Positions 1-12,048 are shown, counted from the stretch's first letter. The stretch: DNA of 64,000 bases from Pegoplata infirma (GCA_963921195.1 OY992536.1:232412023-232476022); one strand, 5' to 3'. Numbers and translations are program-made. Notes: generated by a model from the sequence alone, not told the origin.

Positions 1-45
1 ACAAACTCAATATACCCTGTACCACAGAGTGGTGTAGGGTATAAT
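1..45. mobile_element. 3' terminal hairpin of an E1-type interspersed element
   Basis: The window opens with the last bases of a repeat whose full-length relative sits at 10408-12047. The stretch CAAACTCAATATACCCTG is followed by a dyad in which TATACCCT pairs with AGGGTATA across a short ACCAC/GTGGT inner stem. The same sequence, slightly diverged, closes the 10408-12047 copy. Only the end is visible because the window starts here. It is non-coding, and I cannot assign a superfamily. Confidence 0.7.
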
Positions 46-479
46 GAGTAAATAATTTAATTTAAATTCAATAATTTTTTTAATTTCTTTTTATTCTCTT
101 GGTGTTTCGAATTCTCATTTAGTTTATAGTTTTTTGTGTATGTATATGAAAGTTTTTCAATCATCAAATTTTCCTATGTCTTTAATCAAATTTTCCTATG
201 TCTTTAAAAAAAATAAACTTTTTTAAACTTTTTACAAAAATAAATTGATAAATTTTAAGTAAATTTTTACTTGACAGAATTAAATAGTTATTTAAAAAGT
301 CGAAAAATTTTATGTAAAGTTTTAATTGTGTCAATTAAAAATTTACTTAAATTTTTTAAGTAAGCATTTAATAATTTTTTTATTAAAAGTTTACTCAATA
401 CTATTAAATCGTTTACTGGTGCAAAATTGAGAAATTTTATACTCAATATTATTAAAAATGTACTCAATTTTTTTCTGTG
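46..479. mobile_element. CACAG-type MITE (B family), start eroded
   Basis: The right end reads TTTTTTTCTGTG followed by TA, the terminus of the intact copy at 25823-26482. The interior shares family landmarks: ACTCAATA(C/T)TATTAAA, a segment reading TCGTTTACTGGTGCAAAATT, and GTTTATAGTTTTTTGTGTATG. The left terminus is not recognisable, so the start is approximate and set at the end of the E1 hairpin. No coding capacity. The TA duplication is inferred from the better-preserved copy. Confidence 0.6.
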
Positions 480-1146
480 TAGCATTTACCGTGGTTATCA
501 TTATGGATCCTACGAGAGCACTTAAATAATAGTGATGCTTTCAAAGCACAGCGACCATATAATGTACTTCATCAGCCCTCTCCCGTCCGCATTTTTCTGT
601 CAGGGGGCTTGCATTAAACCCTAATTCAGAATTCTTTTGTCTGTCCGTAGCAGCAATTTTTTTACCTTTAAAGCAAATCGTCGTTTAAATAAATTCCATG
701 TTGTGTGGTCTTGTTCTACTTCTTCCATTTGGTCTGCTGTCATAAGTCCTTATCTATCTATTGTGGCAATTGTCTAGTTTCTATTCCATTAATATTTTTC
801 TTAAATGGTTTCCATGAACATTTTTCCTTTTTCTCTGGTTTTTGATTCATTTTAATTTTTTTTATGTTAAAATCATGTTGCTTTTGTCTTCATCTTCCAA
901 GAATATTAGAATTTATTGTTTAGATTAAGTAAAAATCATGTTAATCAAGAACTACTTGTATGAAACATTTTGAGTTTTTACTCTCTGTGTTTTTATTATG
1001 CGTTTCTTGGTTTTTGTGACAGTATCTTTAAATGGCTAATAATAAATTTTCGGTTTAAGGGAAGTTTTCTCGGTTGTGGCGTTCGTTTTAAGAACCTCTT
1101 TCTAAAATCCATCATATTAAAAATTTTTTGTTTTGTGATTTCTTTT
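480..1146. other. A+T-rich stretch with no supported gene
   Basis: This stretch contains a relatively less A+T-rich part (about 485-660) and then poly-T-rich sequence. No recognisable domain, splice-bounded exon, RNA gene or repeat terminus was seen. It could be unique intergenic or intronic DNA between the B-family copy and the D-X remnant to its right. Confidence 0.5.
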
Positions 1147-1490
1147 AACATGATAATGTTTTTTGGCTGGTGTCTAATTTTAAAAATGGACGCCACCTCA
1201 GTTTGACTATATAAGCCTAACAAAAAAGAAAATAAGGATTTATGTTTTCATTTTCATAAAACCAAAAAGGTTTGTAACTTCGATTTGCAACTTGGACAAT
1301 AATGTTTTTTTATCAATTTTTTTTTTCATACATGTTTTTTCATCAATTTTTTTTTTATCAAAAAAATTTTTTTTATCAACATTTTTTTTTTCTTTTATCA
1401 AATTTTTTTTTTTTTAAAAAATTTTTTTTTTTTCATCAAATTTTTTTATAACATTATTTTTTCTTTTAAAACTTTGCTTTGGCAAGTACA
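1147..1490 (+). mobile_element. Shortened D-X composite element
   Basis: It starts with AACATGATAATGTTTT, then GGCTGGTGTCTAATTTTAAAA and the conserved block GCCACCTCAGTTTGACTATA, as in D-X copies at 44603, 49083 and 55796. A poly-T tract with interspersed CATCAA follows, then CTTTGCTTTGGCAAGTACAC, which belongs to the X (right) part. Most of the X region and any E insertion are missing, so this is an internally deleted remnant. A short open frame over the D block is non-coding. Confidence 0.65.
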
Positions 1491-1507
1491 CCCAAATCAA
1501 CACATTT

Positions 1508-1885
1508 GCTGTGTTTTTCAATATAAATATTTTAACAAGCCAAAACAAATTTTGAATATTTTTTTCTGTAATCTACGATAAATAAACAATTATAATCCGA
1601 AAAAATAATAAAAAAATCTGGAAAATGAAAAAAATTTATAAATAAATCAAAATTAATCCGACTAAAGTTTAGGATTTAATAAGTCCATTTTCGATTAATT
1701 TTGTTTTTTTTATAACTTTTACCGTTTTCAAAATTTTTTTATTATTTTTTCAGATTATAATTGCAAATTTATCGTAGATTACGGAAAAAAAATTCCAAAT
1801 TTGTTTTAGTACCTATGTTAAATTATTTATTTTTTAACAAAATAAGATTAATCAGAAAATAGATCCACTTATTGAAAAACACAGC
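1508..1885. mobile_element. Inverted-repeat (foldback) element
   Basis: The left end GCTGTGTTTTTCAATA (1508-1523) is matched in inverse by TATTGAAAAACACAGC at 1870-1885. A second inverted pair lies inside: TAATCTACGATAAAT near 1569 and ATTTATCGTAGATTA near 1768. The whole unit therefore folds on itself. I see no clear target-site duplication, so the superfamily is open. There is no coding capacity. Confidence 0.55.
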
Positions 1886-2004
1886 AATTATCATGATTTA
1901 AAGCATTTTTTTACTAAAAGTTGTCAGAGAAAATAGTCGGTTGTCAAAGAAAATAGTCCCACAACAAAACCAATAGACGGCGAAGGCAAGAATGGTCATT
2001 TCCA

Positions 2005-4235
2005 CACTCAAAAAATAAAACTTGTAAAACGCCTGGTAAAATGCCTTGTAATCCCGTTCTACCAATATTTAACAAATTTCCTTGCTTTTTAAAAAAAAAT
2101 CTTGTACTTTGCTCAAACGAGAACTACAGTTTTATTGGTAATTTTACAAATTTATTTTCGTAATTGTATTCTACCATTTTGAAAGGTTATTTTACAAAAA
2201 AAAAAACTGTAATTGTACAACAAAGTTTTTATTGCGAGGATTCTAGTTGATTTACAAAAATACTGTTATTTTACAAAAATTATGTTATACGAATATTTAT
2301 GTTGTTTAACAAAAAAAAAAAACATATTTTTTTTTGTTAATTTTCTATTTTTTTTTTTAATTTTCCAAGTCCCGGACAAAATTTTTTTTATTTAAAAAAA
2401 TAAAGCAAAAAAAATTTATACTTTTAAGATTGATATTTTTGAAATTGAAATTAATGCAAATTAACAATATCATTTTGTTAATTGACAACTTTTTTCGAAG
2501 TTTACCCTTTTTTGTAAGGTTACCATTTTTTTTAGTAGTTTTTGTGGATTAAAAACTATCACTACCGGGAATAGGTAAATTTCAAAAATTTTGTTTGTAA
2601 ATTTACAGTTTTTGTTTGTAAATTTATCATTTTTATACCCTCCACTCTAGTGATAGAGGGTATATATAAGTTTGTCATTCCGTTTGTAACACATCGAAAT
2701 ATTGGTCTAGGACCCCATAAAGTATATATATTCATGATCCTTGATCGATTTTAAGTCGATCTAGCGATGTCCGTCCGTCCGTCCGTCCGTCCGTCCGTCC
2801 GTCCGTCTGTCTGTCTGTCCGTTGAAAACACGCTAACTTTTGAAAGACTTTACGGAGGCTCCTGAAGTTTGACATATATGTTCTTCATTTACCGGGTCAG
2901 GTTGGTATTGCAATCCAGCGAAATCGGTCCAGTGGTTCAAAAGTTATGAGCAAAATAGTAAATTTCGGGAAGGGTATTTTTCGAATTTACAAGATTAAAA
3001 CCACTATAACTTTCGAAAGACAATTCTGAGGGGACTGAAGCTTAGCATATATATTTGTTGTTCCCCAAGGCTGTTTGGTTTTGAATTTCAGCAAAATCGG
3101 TTCAGTGGTTCAAAAGTTATAAGCAATGCACTGAATTTCAGATTTGTTTCACCTTAAACTGTTGAAAACTCGTTAAACAAGTTTTAATAGCATGGTGAAA
3201 TACCAGTTTTGTAAAACTTGTTGTTGTTTGTTTTCTTGTCGTGGGGTGCAGTTTAGTTGTTAGACAAGTAAATATTTGTTATTGTTAGTGTAACTGTATG
3301 TAACGGGAAAAAATCAAATAAAGTATGTGTATGATTGAATGTTAATTTGTTTTTGGTTTTTAAAGAAAAGGATGGTAATATAAAAAGAGGAAAATATGTG
3401 AAATAGTTTTTTTTTTGTATTACATATACTATGTAGGTATAAAACAACAAAAATATTTTACAAAGTAATTTGTTACTCAAAGAATTTGTACACTAAAAAA
3501 AATTTACACTCAAAAAAAAATTTACACTCAAAAAAAATGTTACACTCAAAAAAAAAATTTACACATTATTATTTTTTTGAATGAAATGGCAGACTCAAAA
3601 AAATGTTGACAGTCAAAAAAATTGTACACTCAAAAAAATTTGATTGATTAAAAGAAAGTTTGACTCAAAATAATATACATATTTCTAATAAAAAATTTGT
3701 AATGCAATTTTTTTTTAATTTTTTTTAGAAAATTACTATCAGATAACATTGTGGAGGGTATTCATAGATTCGACCAAGTCGAATTAAATTTTTCTACTTG
3801 TTTTAAAATATATTTACCACTTTTCTTGTAAATATACCATTTTTTATAATTTTTGTGGCTTAAAAAATATCACTACCAAAAATTGGTAAAATTTGAAATT
3901 TTTTTTTGCTAAATTAAGAATTTTTTTTAATTCACAATTTTTTTTAATTTACTATTTTTTTTTTGTAAATTTAATATTTTGGTTTGTAAATTTACCATTT
4001 TTTTAAACATATTTACTATTATTTTTTGTAAGTTTACCATTTATTTTTTATTTTTCTGGTTTTAAAACAATATTTTTACCAATAAAATTTGTTATTTTAC
4101 CAATTTTTGGCGCATTCAAAATTACGAGGAAATCCTAGTAATTTTACGAGAATTTTACCTACCTCCTATTTTACGAGAATAGCCTTGTAAAATCACGAGA
4201 TTTTTTGGTAACTTAACAAGTTTTTTTTTTGAGTG
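2005..4235. mobile_element. CACTC-type MITE, copy C1, split by an E2 element
   Basis: TIRs are CACTCAAAAAATAAAACTTG at the left and AACAAG, a T run and GAGTG at the right. The flanking dinucleotide is CA on both sides (2003-2004, 4236-4237), where most relatives have TA. The interior has the family's degenerate tandem pattern (TTTACAAATT, TACGAGGATT, TAATTTTACGAGAATT) seen in C2 and C3. The E2 unit at 2634-3803 interrupts it. Without that insert it would be about 1.06 kb, near its relatives. Confidence 0.8.
2634..3803 (+). mobile_element. E2-type hairpin-ended element, nested in C1
   Basis: It begins with a hairpin, TATACCCTC...GAGGGTATA, around CACTCTAGTG, followed by TTTGTCATTCCGTTTGTAAC. 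A run of GTCC units follows (about 2768-2820), then a body containing two GGTTCAAAAGTTAT motifs. The far end has GTGGAGGGTATTC, then the hairpin ATTCGAC-CAA-GTCGAAT (about 3765-3781), and TACTTGTTTT. Further copies lie at 51799 and 58529. It is non-coding. The mechanism of mobility is unknown to me; two distinct terminal hairpins set it apart from ordinary TIR elements. Confidence 0.75.
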
Positions 4236-4487
4236 CAGGGGCGGGGTTTGGCAGAAGACGTTGAGAGACATCATTCTACTAGCAAAAAAAAGTTGCAAAC
4301 CTTCATTATTTGAATTATGTTTTTCTATAACCACCTATAAAAGATGGACCACTGAAAACAAAGACATATTTTAATCACCTGGATCCAAGTCCAGGCCTTT
4401 GAACTTTTTCTGACAGCCGCCTTTGGCCACAAAACATATTTTTGCTAAACTTCAGGAGTTTTCAAGTTTGGACAGCATCGTGTCCTA
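4236..4487. other. Spacer between two C elements
   Basis: This segment separates C1 from C2. Its base composition is closer to unique DNA (for example TGGCAGAAGACGTTGAGAG). No gene, RNA or repeat terminus was recognised. Confidence 0.4.
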
Positions 4488-5285
4488 CACTTAAAAAAAA
4501 ACTGGTAAAACGACTGGTAAAATGCCTTGTAATCCCGTTCTACCAATATTTAACAATTTTCCTTGTTTTTTAACAAAAAATTTTGTACTTTGCTCAAACG
4601 AGAACTGCAGTTTTATTGGTAATTTTACAAATTTATTTTCGTAATTGTATTCTACCATTTTGAAAGGTTATTTTACAAAAAAAAACTGTAATTTTACAAA
4701 AAAGTTTTTATTACAAGGATTCTAGTTGATTTACAAAAAAAAAATTGTTATTTTACAAAAATTATGTTATACGAGGATTTATGTTGTTTAACAAAAGAAA
4801 AACATTTTTTTTGTAAATTTTCTATTTTTTTAAAAAAAATTTTCCAAGTCCCGGACAATTTTTTTTTTAATTGAAAAATATTAAAAAAAAAAGTTGACAA
4901 AATTTTGAAGAATTTATTACGAGAATTGTAGTTAATTTACAAAAAAACAGTTATGTTACAAAAATGATTTTATTTCGAGGATTTATGTTGTTTAACAAAA
5001 AAAAATTTTTTTTTGTAAATTTACCATTTTGGTTTGTAAATTTAAAATTTTTTTAAACTTATTTACCATTTTTTTTTGTAAGTTTACCACTTTGTTTTAT
5101 TTTTCCGGTTTTAAAACAATATGTTTACCAATAAAATTGGTTATTTTACCAATTTTTGGAGCATTCAAAATTACGAGGAAACCCTCGTAATTTTACGAGA
5201 ATTTTACCTACCTCCTATTTTACGAGAATAGCTTCGTAAAATCACGAGAATTTTTGGTAACTTTACAAGGTTTTTTTTTTGAGTG
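4488..5285. mobile_element. CACTC-type MITE, copy C2
   Basis: The left end is CACTTAAAAAAAAACTGG and the right end is TTACAAGG, a T run and GAGTG. A TA dinucleotide lies on both sides (4486-4487 and 5286-5287). The interior closely matches C1 and C3: CGTAATTTTACGAG, TACCTCCTATTTTACGAG and CCAAGTCCCGGACAA. It is about 0.8 kb, non-coding and complete. Confidence 0.85.
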
Positions 5286-5389
5286 TATATATTCTTCTGC
5301 CTCCCATATTTAGATCTTAAATTGCAATGCTTATTTGCAATGCTTACTTGCAATGTGTTTTTTTTATAAATTTTTGTTGTCGATTACAT

Positions 5390-5915
5390 TTAGTTTAATA
5401 AAAAAAAATATTCAAAATTTGATTTTTGATGCTGATCGCCATCCGTGAAATCTACCAGAATTGGATCTATCTCCATTAGTTCCGATTTAAATTGTAATTT
5501 ATTTATTAAATATATGTTGTTGATCACCAGATTTGGCTTTTTTCGCTTTATCTTCTTTAGGTAATGTTTAATTGGAATTAAAGTATCAATTTTGAAAAAC
5601 TTCATACAAAATAGGTATTTGATGCTGATCACCAGATTGGTATATATTTGCTCTATCTGTTTTACTAAAGGGTTTGCCCCCCTTTTATGGGCGTGGACTA
5701 ACATTTTTTTTTTAAATATTGATAAACTTGTATTTCTTTACCGCAAAAAGTATAAGAATGAATTTTTGAACACATATTCGAGAGGAAATTTGCCCTCCCC
5801 CCAAATTACCACTACCGCCCCCCCAAAAAAAATAGAAAACTACCCTGCAATTTTTTTTGCATGTTGGAGGGTATAAAACACAGCCGAATTTAACACTCTT
5901 ACTTGTTTTTTTTAA
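5390..5915 (-). mobile_element. Degenerate hairpin-type (E-like) element remnant
   Basis: The right end reads GGAGGGTATAAAACACAGCC, then GAATTTAACACTCTTACTTG, which resembles the closing part of the E elements. Text such as GATGCTGATCGCCAT and CTGATCACCAGATTGG is repeated inside. The TATACCC end hairpin is absent, so the copy is truncated or too diverged. Open frames across it are not conserved. Confidence 0.4.
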
Positions 5916-6136
5916 TTTCATACAAAAACTGATTATTAATGTTAATCAAAATTTATTTTTTCCGTACTCTTCAGGATACTTTCCCTGATTAATGTGTGTG
6001 ACTGTACTTAAAAGAATCATATCATTTACATGCATTAGAAGAATTTTTTTGTTTCTTTAACAAAATGAAACAAATGAAAGAAATTAAGTTGTAATATTAA
6101 GTAGGTTTTGTAATTGTAGAAAATACAAAAAATACA

Positions 6137-6730
6137 AAACTAGTAAAAAAGTTAAATTCGGCCTTGCAGAATGTAGTGATACCCTCCACAATTTCAAAAA
6201 GATTATTGCAAAAAACTTTATTTAAAAGGAAATTACTTTTGAAAAAAAAAAAAATTTTTGAAAAAAATATTTCCGCGAAAAAAAATTTTGGTAAAAAAAA
6301 TCCGCGATTTTTTTTTTTTTTTGTCAAAAAATATATTCGTACTTGTTTAAATACCATTTGGTGTTTAATTATGTTCACAAATGTCAACCGGAAGCCGAAT
6401 TAAAGCATTTTGTATTTTTAGGTTATATTGGATGTAATGAAATTTTTGAGGTGTGCTTACATTTTCGTTCATAACTTTTGAACCGCTGAACCGATATTAC
6501 TCAAATGCAATACCAAACATCTCGGGAGAACTTCCAATAAATATGTTAAGTTTCAGTCATCTGTGTGCAATATTTTGTTCGTGACAACATTTTCCACAGA
6601 CAGACGGACATCGCTAAAATGTCTTAAAATCGATCGGGCATCATGAATATATATACTTTATGGGGTTTCGATGAGTTACAAACGGAATGACAAACTTATA
6701 TATACCCTCTTTCACTAAGTGGAGGGTATA
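6137..6730 (-). mobile_element. E1-like hairpin-ended element
   Basis: One end reads AACTAGTAAAAAAG followed by the near-hairpin ATTCGGC-CTT-GCAGAAT. The other has TATACCCTCTTTCACTAAG and AGTGGAGGGTATA as the terminal dyad. The body carries AACTTTTGAACCGCTGAACC and a single CAGACAGACGGACATCGC. The same arrangement occurs at 23517-24055 and, reversed, at 29693-30300 and 45329-46880. It is non-coding, with a long A/T homopolymer block (about 6240-6325). Confidence 0.75.
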
Positions 6731-7362
6731 AAAAAAACTAGAAAAAGTCGTTTAGTCTTTCTTCAAGAAAATGTAATTTCCTAAAACTTAGGAAAACAAC
6801 TTGTTCTAAATGAAATATTTATCTTCAGTTGTTAAATAGAAAAAATAAATAGCTTTTTAAAAAACTCTAGAAAAATGTTTCTAAAATAAAACTCAAATTG
6901 CCAGGAATCCCAAAAAAAAACACATTATTTTTTTGTCAAATCTTAAATTGTTATGTATGTATTACCCAACCCTCTTTACAATATCCATTAATTTTATGTT
7001 GTTACAAGTACAAAAATTCTATCAACACTATGTTGCAACAATTGTTGCACATATCAATTGATAATATTGTTGGCAACAACAAGTGTTAAAAGTTTTATAT
7101 TTTTTTTACATTGTTTGACATTTTATACATGTTATGTAGAACAAAAAAATTGTATGACATTTTTTTTTACTCATACATTAATGTTCTTCATTATTATAAA
7201 GTTACCTATAGTTGTATGTGGCTTATATAATCTTAAGTAAGTTAATGACTAAAGTGGCTACTACACATACATTGTTTGTCCATTGTAGTTATGTCACCTG
7301 TACACGTAGTACTTATATATTCGAGTGGGGCGAAATTTATTTCCTGTAGACAGAGGGTCAGA
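6731..7362. other. A+T-rich stretch with no supported gene
   Basis: No conserved reading frame, RNA gene or element terminus is visible. A GTTGCAACAATTGTTGCAC near-palindrome lies near 7030. The segment ends where the 37-bp satellite begins, and the first two satellite units are already diverged here. Confidence 0.45.
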
Positions 7363-8388
7363 TTTTGAGAAATTTTTCCTATACAGAAAAAGTCTTAGAT
7401 TCAAAGACCTTTTTTTTTAGATTCTGAGACATTTTTTCTATATAGAAAAAGTCTCAGATTCTGAGACATTTTTTCTATTTAGAAAAAGTCTCAGATTCTG
7501 GCATATTTTTTCTATATAGAAAAAGTCTCAGATTCTGGCACATTTTTTCTATATAGAAAAAGTCTCAGATTCTGAGACATTTTTTCTATATAGAAAAAGT
7601 CTCAGATTCTGAGACATTTTTTCTATATAGAAAAAGTCTCAGATTCTGAGACATTTTTTCTATATAGAAAAAGTCTCAGATTCTGAGACATTTTTTCTAT
7701 ATAGAAAAAGTCTCAGATTCTGAGACATTTTTTCTATATAGAAAAAGTCTCAGATTCTGAGACATTTTTTCTATATAGAAAAAGTCTCAGATTCTGAGAC
7801 ATTTTTTCTATATAGAAAAAGTCTCAGATTCTGAGACATTTTTTCTATATAGAAAAAGTCTCAGATTCTGAGACATTTTTTCTATATAGAAAAAGTCTCA
7901 GATTCTGAGACATTTTTTCTATATAGAAAAAGTCTCAGATTCTGAGACATTTTTTCTATATAGAAAAAGTCTCAGATTCTGAGACATTTTTTCTATATAG
8001 AAAAAGTCTCAGATTCTGAGACATTTTTTCTATATAGAAAAAGTCTCAGATTCTGAGACATTTTTTCTATATAGAAAAAGTCTCAGATTCTTAGACATTT
8101 TTTCTATATAGAAAAAGTCTCAGATTCTGAGACATTTTTTCTATATAGAAAAAGTCTCAGATTCTGAGATATTTTTCTATATAGAAAAAGTTTAAGATTC
8201 TGAGACATTTTTTCTATATAGAAAAAGTCTCAGATTCTGAGACATTTTTGCTGTATAGAAAAAGTCTCAGATTCTTAGACATTTTTTCTATATAGAAAAA
8301 GTCACAGATTCTGAGACATTTTTTCTATATAGAAAAAGTCTCAGATTCTGAGACATTTTTCTATATAGAAAAAGTCTCAGATTCTGAG
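7363..8388. repeat. 37-bp satellite array, about 27-28 units
   Basis: The unit is AGTCTCAGATTCTGAGACAT followed by TTTTTCTATATAGAAAA. It repeats almost without change over about 1 kb, with more divergent units at both edges (for example around 7380-7510 and 8160-8300). Each unit holds two adjacent dyads, GTCTCAGA/TCTGAGAC and TTTTTCTATATAGAAAAA. There are no variable spacers, so it is a simple satellite. Homogeneity in the centre and decay at the edges fits unequal exchange or slippage. Confidence 0.95.
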
Positions 8389-9469
8389 GCATTCATGGGT
8401 TCGATTCACACCAAAACCCTTGGTCGATTTCAAATTACGTCGATTGCCGGGCAAAGTATGGTTAATTTTGTTATAAATTTTCCATTAAAATGTTTTACCA
8501 AATCGTACAATTTTAACCCGTGCCGCTGGTGGGCTTAAATTTAGCCCTAAAAAAACACAAACTAAAATTTGTTTTTAATGGACAAATTTTTCAAAAAATT
8601 TTGGAAATTTTGGAAAAAGCTTTTTAACTCCCGATCGGTACGGGGTAATATTATCCAATATGTCTAAAAATTTAAACATATAGTTTTCAGACCAAAAATA
8701 ACCATAATATGCCCGGCGATCGACAAAATTCGAAAAAGTCATAATTCGCGCCAGCTTAATGTACATACGATTGTTAGGACCTGCTTGAGTACACATACTT
8801 CCCCATATAATATGTGTATGTATAACAATAATACTTTTCAAATGGTTGACACTGATGATGACGATGGCGAAGACGGAGTTAGGTGGGTTGGCTGTATAAC
8901 AATAGCATGAGTATCAACGTGAAATTTGTTAAGTAGGTACTTGTTGTTTTTTTTTTTGTTTGTTTGTTGGAACAATTAAATACATATATTTTGAAACGGA
9001 TAAAAGGTAGTAATTGTAAAGGAAAAGTTTGTAATTTTATGCTCTTTACATAACCATTATTGTTGGAAGTAAATATCTCATCAAATTTTATTCTTCTGTA
9101 ATTTTAATGGTCATATAAATTGTAAAGCTAAATTTTATTGACTTAGAATTGTAGTTTTTTAACATGGGGTATTAGAAAAATTTTCATTTCCACAGAAATG
9201 TCAACTCTCTGGTCGAACATCGGTTTCAAAACCTTTCATATTTATTTAGGATAGCCCAAAAGCAAGCAGGTTGCTATATTTTTTGCTTATCGTTCAAGTC
9301 CTGTGTTATAGTAAATTTATTTGTTTACCTTCAAAAGTAACACTTAAGGAATAGTTAACAATATTATTACGTACCTGTAATGAAAAACAAAAAAAATATA
9401 TTAGGATTTAAGTTGAAAAATGCAGAAGAAAATTTAACTTATAAAGACGGTTCTGGTATTCTTATGCAA
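8389..9469. other. A+T-rich stretch with no supported gene
   Basis: This is mostly less repetitive DNA right of the satellite. It includes CATGGGTTCGATTCACACC at the junction and a short poly-T near 8945. I saw no open frame with recognisable protein similarity, no RNA gene and no TIR pair. Confidence 0.4.
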
Positions 9470-9837
9470 CCTAGTAAAAATAAATCGAGATTTTAGCGAC
9501 ACAGCATATATTTATAGCATACCGAACCGCATCCAAAGAGCGCTCTTGAGGATGCAGTAAAAGTAAGGGGAAAAATATTAATGTTTTTGTTGAGATTTTT
9601 TATATAAATACATACATATAACTTATAAAATACAATTATTTTTTGATAAAATTTCACACTTGCTTTTCTATTTAATATTTTTAACATTTTTTGAATGAAA
9701 AAGGATGAGTTTTTGAAAAAGACACATGATTTTACTGCATCATTATTGCGCATTAATCAGCGCTGCATAGAGTGCTTTAATCGCAACATCTTGTATTACA
9801 TTTTGAATTAGGATAAATTAGACAACCAAAACAGCAA

Positions 9838-10350
9838 ATGCTTATTTGTAATTTCAAAGAGTAAATAAATTTTTATTTATATTTCAGAAATTATATTTAT
9901 ATGCCAGAAATTTTCATTTACATTACAAAACTTTCTATTTATGTTTCAGAAAATTCCAATTGTATTTAAGAAATTTAAATTTGTATTTCCAAAATTTTCT
10001 TAATGCTTTTCAGACAATTCCATTTTTATTTCAAAAATTTCCATATGGTTATAATTGCTATTAAGAAAGTTTTTTTTTAAATAAAAAAATACATGTATAT
10101 TTAAGAAATTTCCAAAAAAAATTTAAAAATTTTCTAAGCTATTTCCAGAAAATTAATTTATATTTACATCATTTATAAAATTTTGAAATACAAATGGAAA
10201 TTCTTAAATACAGTTGGAAATTTATTAAGCATTAATATATGTTGAATTATAAATGGAAATTCCTCATATAAAAATAGAAATCTCTAATATATAAATGAAA
10301 ATTTCTGAAAAATAATTTGTATTTTCTGAAATAAAAGTGGAAATGGTGTA
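9838..10350. repeat. Degenerate short repeats in inverted orientation inside P1
   Basis: Variants of TATTTCAGAAATTTCCAATT recur every 25 bases or so from about 9880 to 10070. Their reverse complement (AAATACAAATGGAAATTC, ATATAAATGAAAATTTCTGA) recurs from about 10190 to 10340. The block can therefore fold on itself. P2 has the same two-sided arrangement at about 34370-34750, so it belongs to the element rather than to the insertion site. Confidence 0.6.
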
Positions 10351-10407
10351 GTTAGGACTTTAAACTTTTTTTGGCATAAATTTTTTTATTTTTTTCAACA
10401 ATACTAC

Positions 10408-12047
10408 AAAACAAGTAAGAAAATTATAGTCGGTCAAGACCGACCATATAATACCCTATACCAGAGTTTTCTGGAAAATGGGTCCCAAGTTCAAACATGG
10501 ACCGATTAGATATATATTTTGTCAAATCTTGAATAAGTGTAAAAAAGAGCCGCAAATCAAATATAGTGAAATAGGCTTCAATTTGTGGCTAAAACCGCTT
10601 TCACTGAATATCGGGCGAAATTTTCTCATAGGGCCTACGTCCAACAATGGTCCGATGGTAATCAGATTTGATAAGGTTATTAAAGTACGCACTTAACACA
10701 CACAAACAAAATTTTAATTAAATATTTTCGATTTTTGTGAAATTTGAGAGATTTACGAGAAAATCGGGAAAGTTGTTTGTATGGGGGCTACAAAAAGAAC
10801 TTGTCCGATTATTTTACAATGGTGATTTATGAAGACAAAACACGTTTACCTGCCAAATTTCAAAAATATACCTTATTTAATACGGTTATTAGAGTCATTT
10901 GAGCCAAAACTAAAGAGGACCTTTTTATGGGGTCTAGGTCTCAATATGGATAGATTTCAATAGGCTTCGTCCTTGGGCCAAAAGAGGCTTAAGCTTCGGA
11001 TTTCAAGTCAATTGATTAAAAATTACGACCTGTATCGTGTTTACACAGACAGATGGACGGACAGACGGACGGAAAAACATCGCTAAATCGACTCAAAAAG
11101 TGATTCTGAGTCGATCGATATTAGGGTTTCTATTCGGGAAATAATTTTCTTAAAATCCTGGGATTTTTTCTTCGGGAAATTTCGGGAATTCGTCTCTAAT
11201 ATTTTAATAAAAATATATTTAATTTACAAATTTTTAACACAATCTTAAATGGTTTAATAAAAATGACATTAAAACATATATATTCGATTAGAGTTTTATT
11301 CTAGTTCGAGGCCCAAAAATATTTCTATTTATGATATTGTCATAATAGAGTATTTTTAATTTATTGCTTTAAAAAAGTTACTATCTCATAGTATGTCTGT
11401 ACTGATCAGTTTCATCCCCACTAAAGGAATCTTCAGCAGACTTTAACACTATTGTTTGGTTAGGCACTGTTGTTATTGTAAAATAACAGCAACACATATA
11501 TTAATAGTTACCGACGGTGATTTAATATATACAATTTTTGCTTTAAAAGAGTTATTTTTGTTGGAAAACAGATTTCGGACCTTCATAATAGTACTTCTCA
11601 TATAACTTGGGAAATATATCAAATATTATGTCTGGTTTGATGTTTGATTGACCAACGATGATTCTCTAAAGTCTGCTGAAGATTCCTTTAGTGGGGTCCA
11701 ATATTTCTACAAAACATAGATTTTATGAACTTTCTAGTTGTATTTTAGAGGTTAGTAAAGCTATTTTACAATAGAATACATCTAAAATGGTTTTAAATAG
11801 GAAAATACGACCACAATTTGTAATAAGTATAACAATTTCTATATGGTAAAGTTTAAAATTTGTTTTAATAAAAAATTCCCGGGAATTCCCGGGAATACGA
11901 TATTTTTAAAACGATTTCCCGGGAATTGAAAATGTCCGGGAATTTAGAAACCCTAATCGATATACTTAAAAGTGGGTCAAGGACCAATATTACAAACACC
12001 AGCACAAACTCATTATACCCTGTACCACGGTGTAGTGTAGGGTATAA
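10408..12047 (+). mobile_element. E1-type hairpin-ended element carrying a hAT insertion
   Basis: It starts with AAACAAGTAAGAAAATTATA and the perfect hairpin GTCGGTC-AA-GACCGAC, then CATATAATACCCTATACCAG. It ends with the TATACCCTG...GTAGGGTATAATAA dyad. Near the right end are CAGACGGACGGAAAAACATC and GAGTCGATCGAT. The hAT-like element at 11122-11955 interrupts it just after GATCGATAT. Another copy of the left part is at 33270, and of the right end at 1-45. Non-coding. Confidence 0.75.
11122..11955. mobile_element. hAT-like non-autonomous element (TIR TAGGGTTTCTA)
   Basis: TIRs are TAGGGTTTCTA and TAGAAACCCTA. The 8-bp duplication ATCGATAT flanks the unit exactly (11114-11121 and 11956-11963). 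An 8-bp TSD with a TAGGG end is the hAT pattern. Subterminal CCCGGGAATTCCCGGGAA motifs occur near the right end, with diverged equivalents at the left. A second inverted pair inside, CCCCACTAAAGGAATCTTC and GAAGATTCCTTTAGTGGGG (about 11416-11434 and 11679-11697), suggests a nested smaller element. No transposase is encoded. Confidence 0.88.
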
Positions 12048-12048
12048 T

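Noticed and set aside
2768..2820. GTCC microsatellite as an independent feature
   Set aside because: The GTCCGTCC run is a regular part of E-type elements and varies in length between copies.
7363..8388. CRISPR-like regular repeats
   Set aside because: The units are directly contiguous with no spacers, and the sequence context is eukaryotic.
8394..8416. B-box-like GGGTTCGATTC next to the satellite
   Set aside because: No tRNA fold and no A-box. A single short match is expected by chance.
11114..11963. A 6-bp duplication TCGATA with TTAGGG ends
   Set aside because: Shifting the boundary by one base gives TAGGG ends with an exact 8-bp duplication ATCGATAT, which fits the other hAT-like units.
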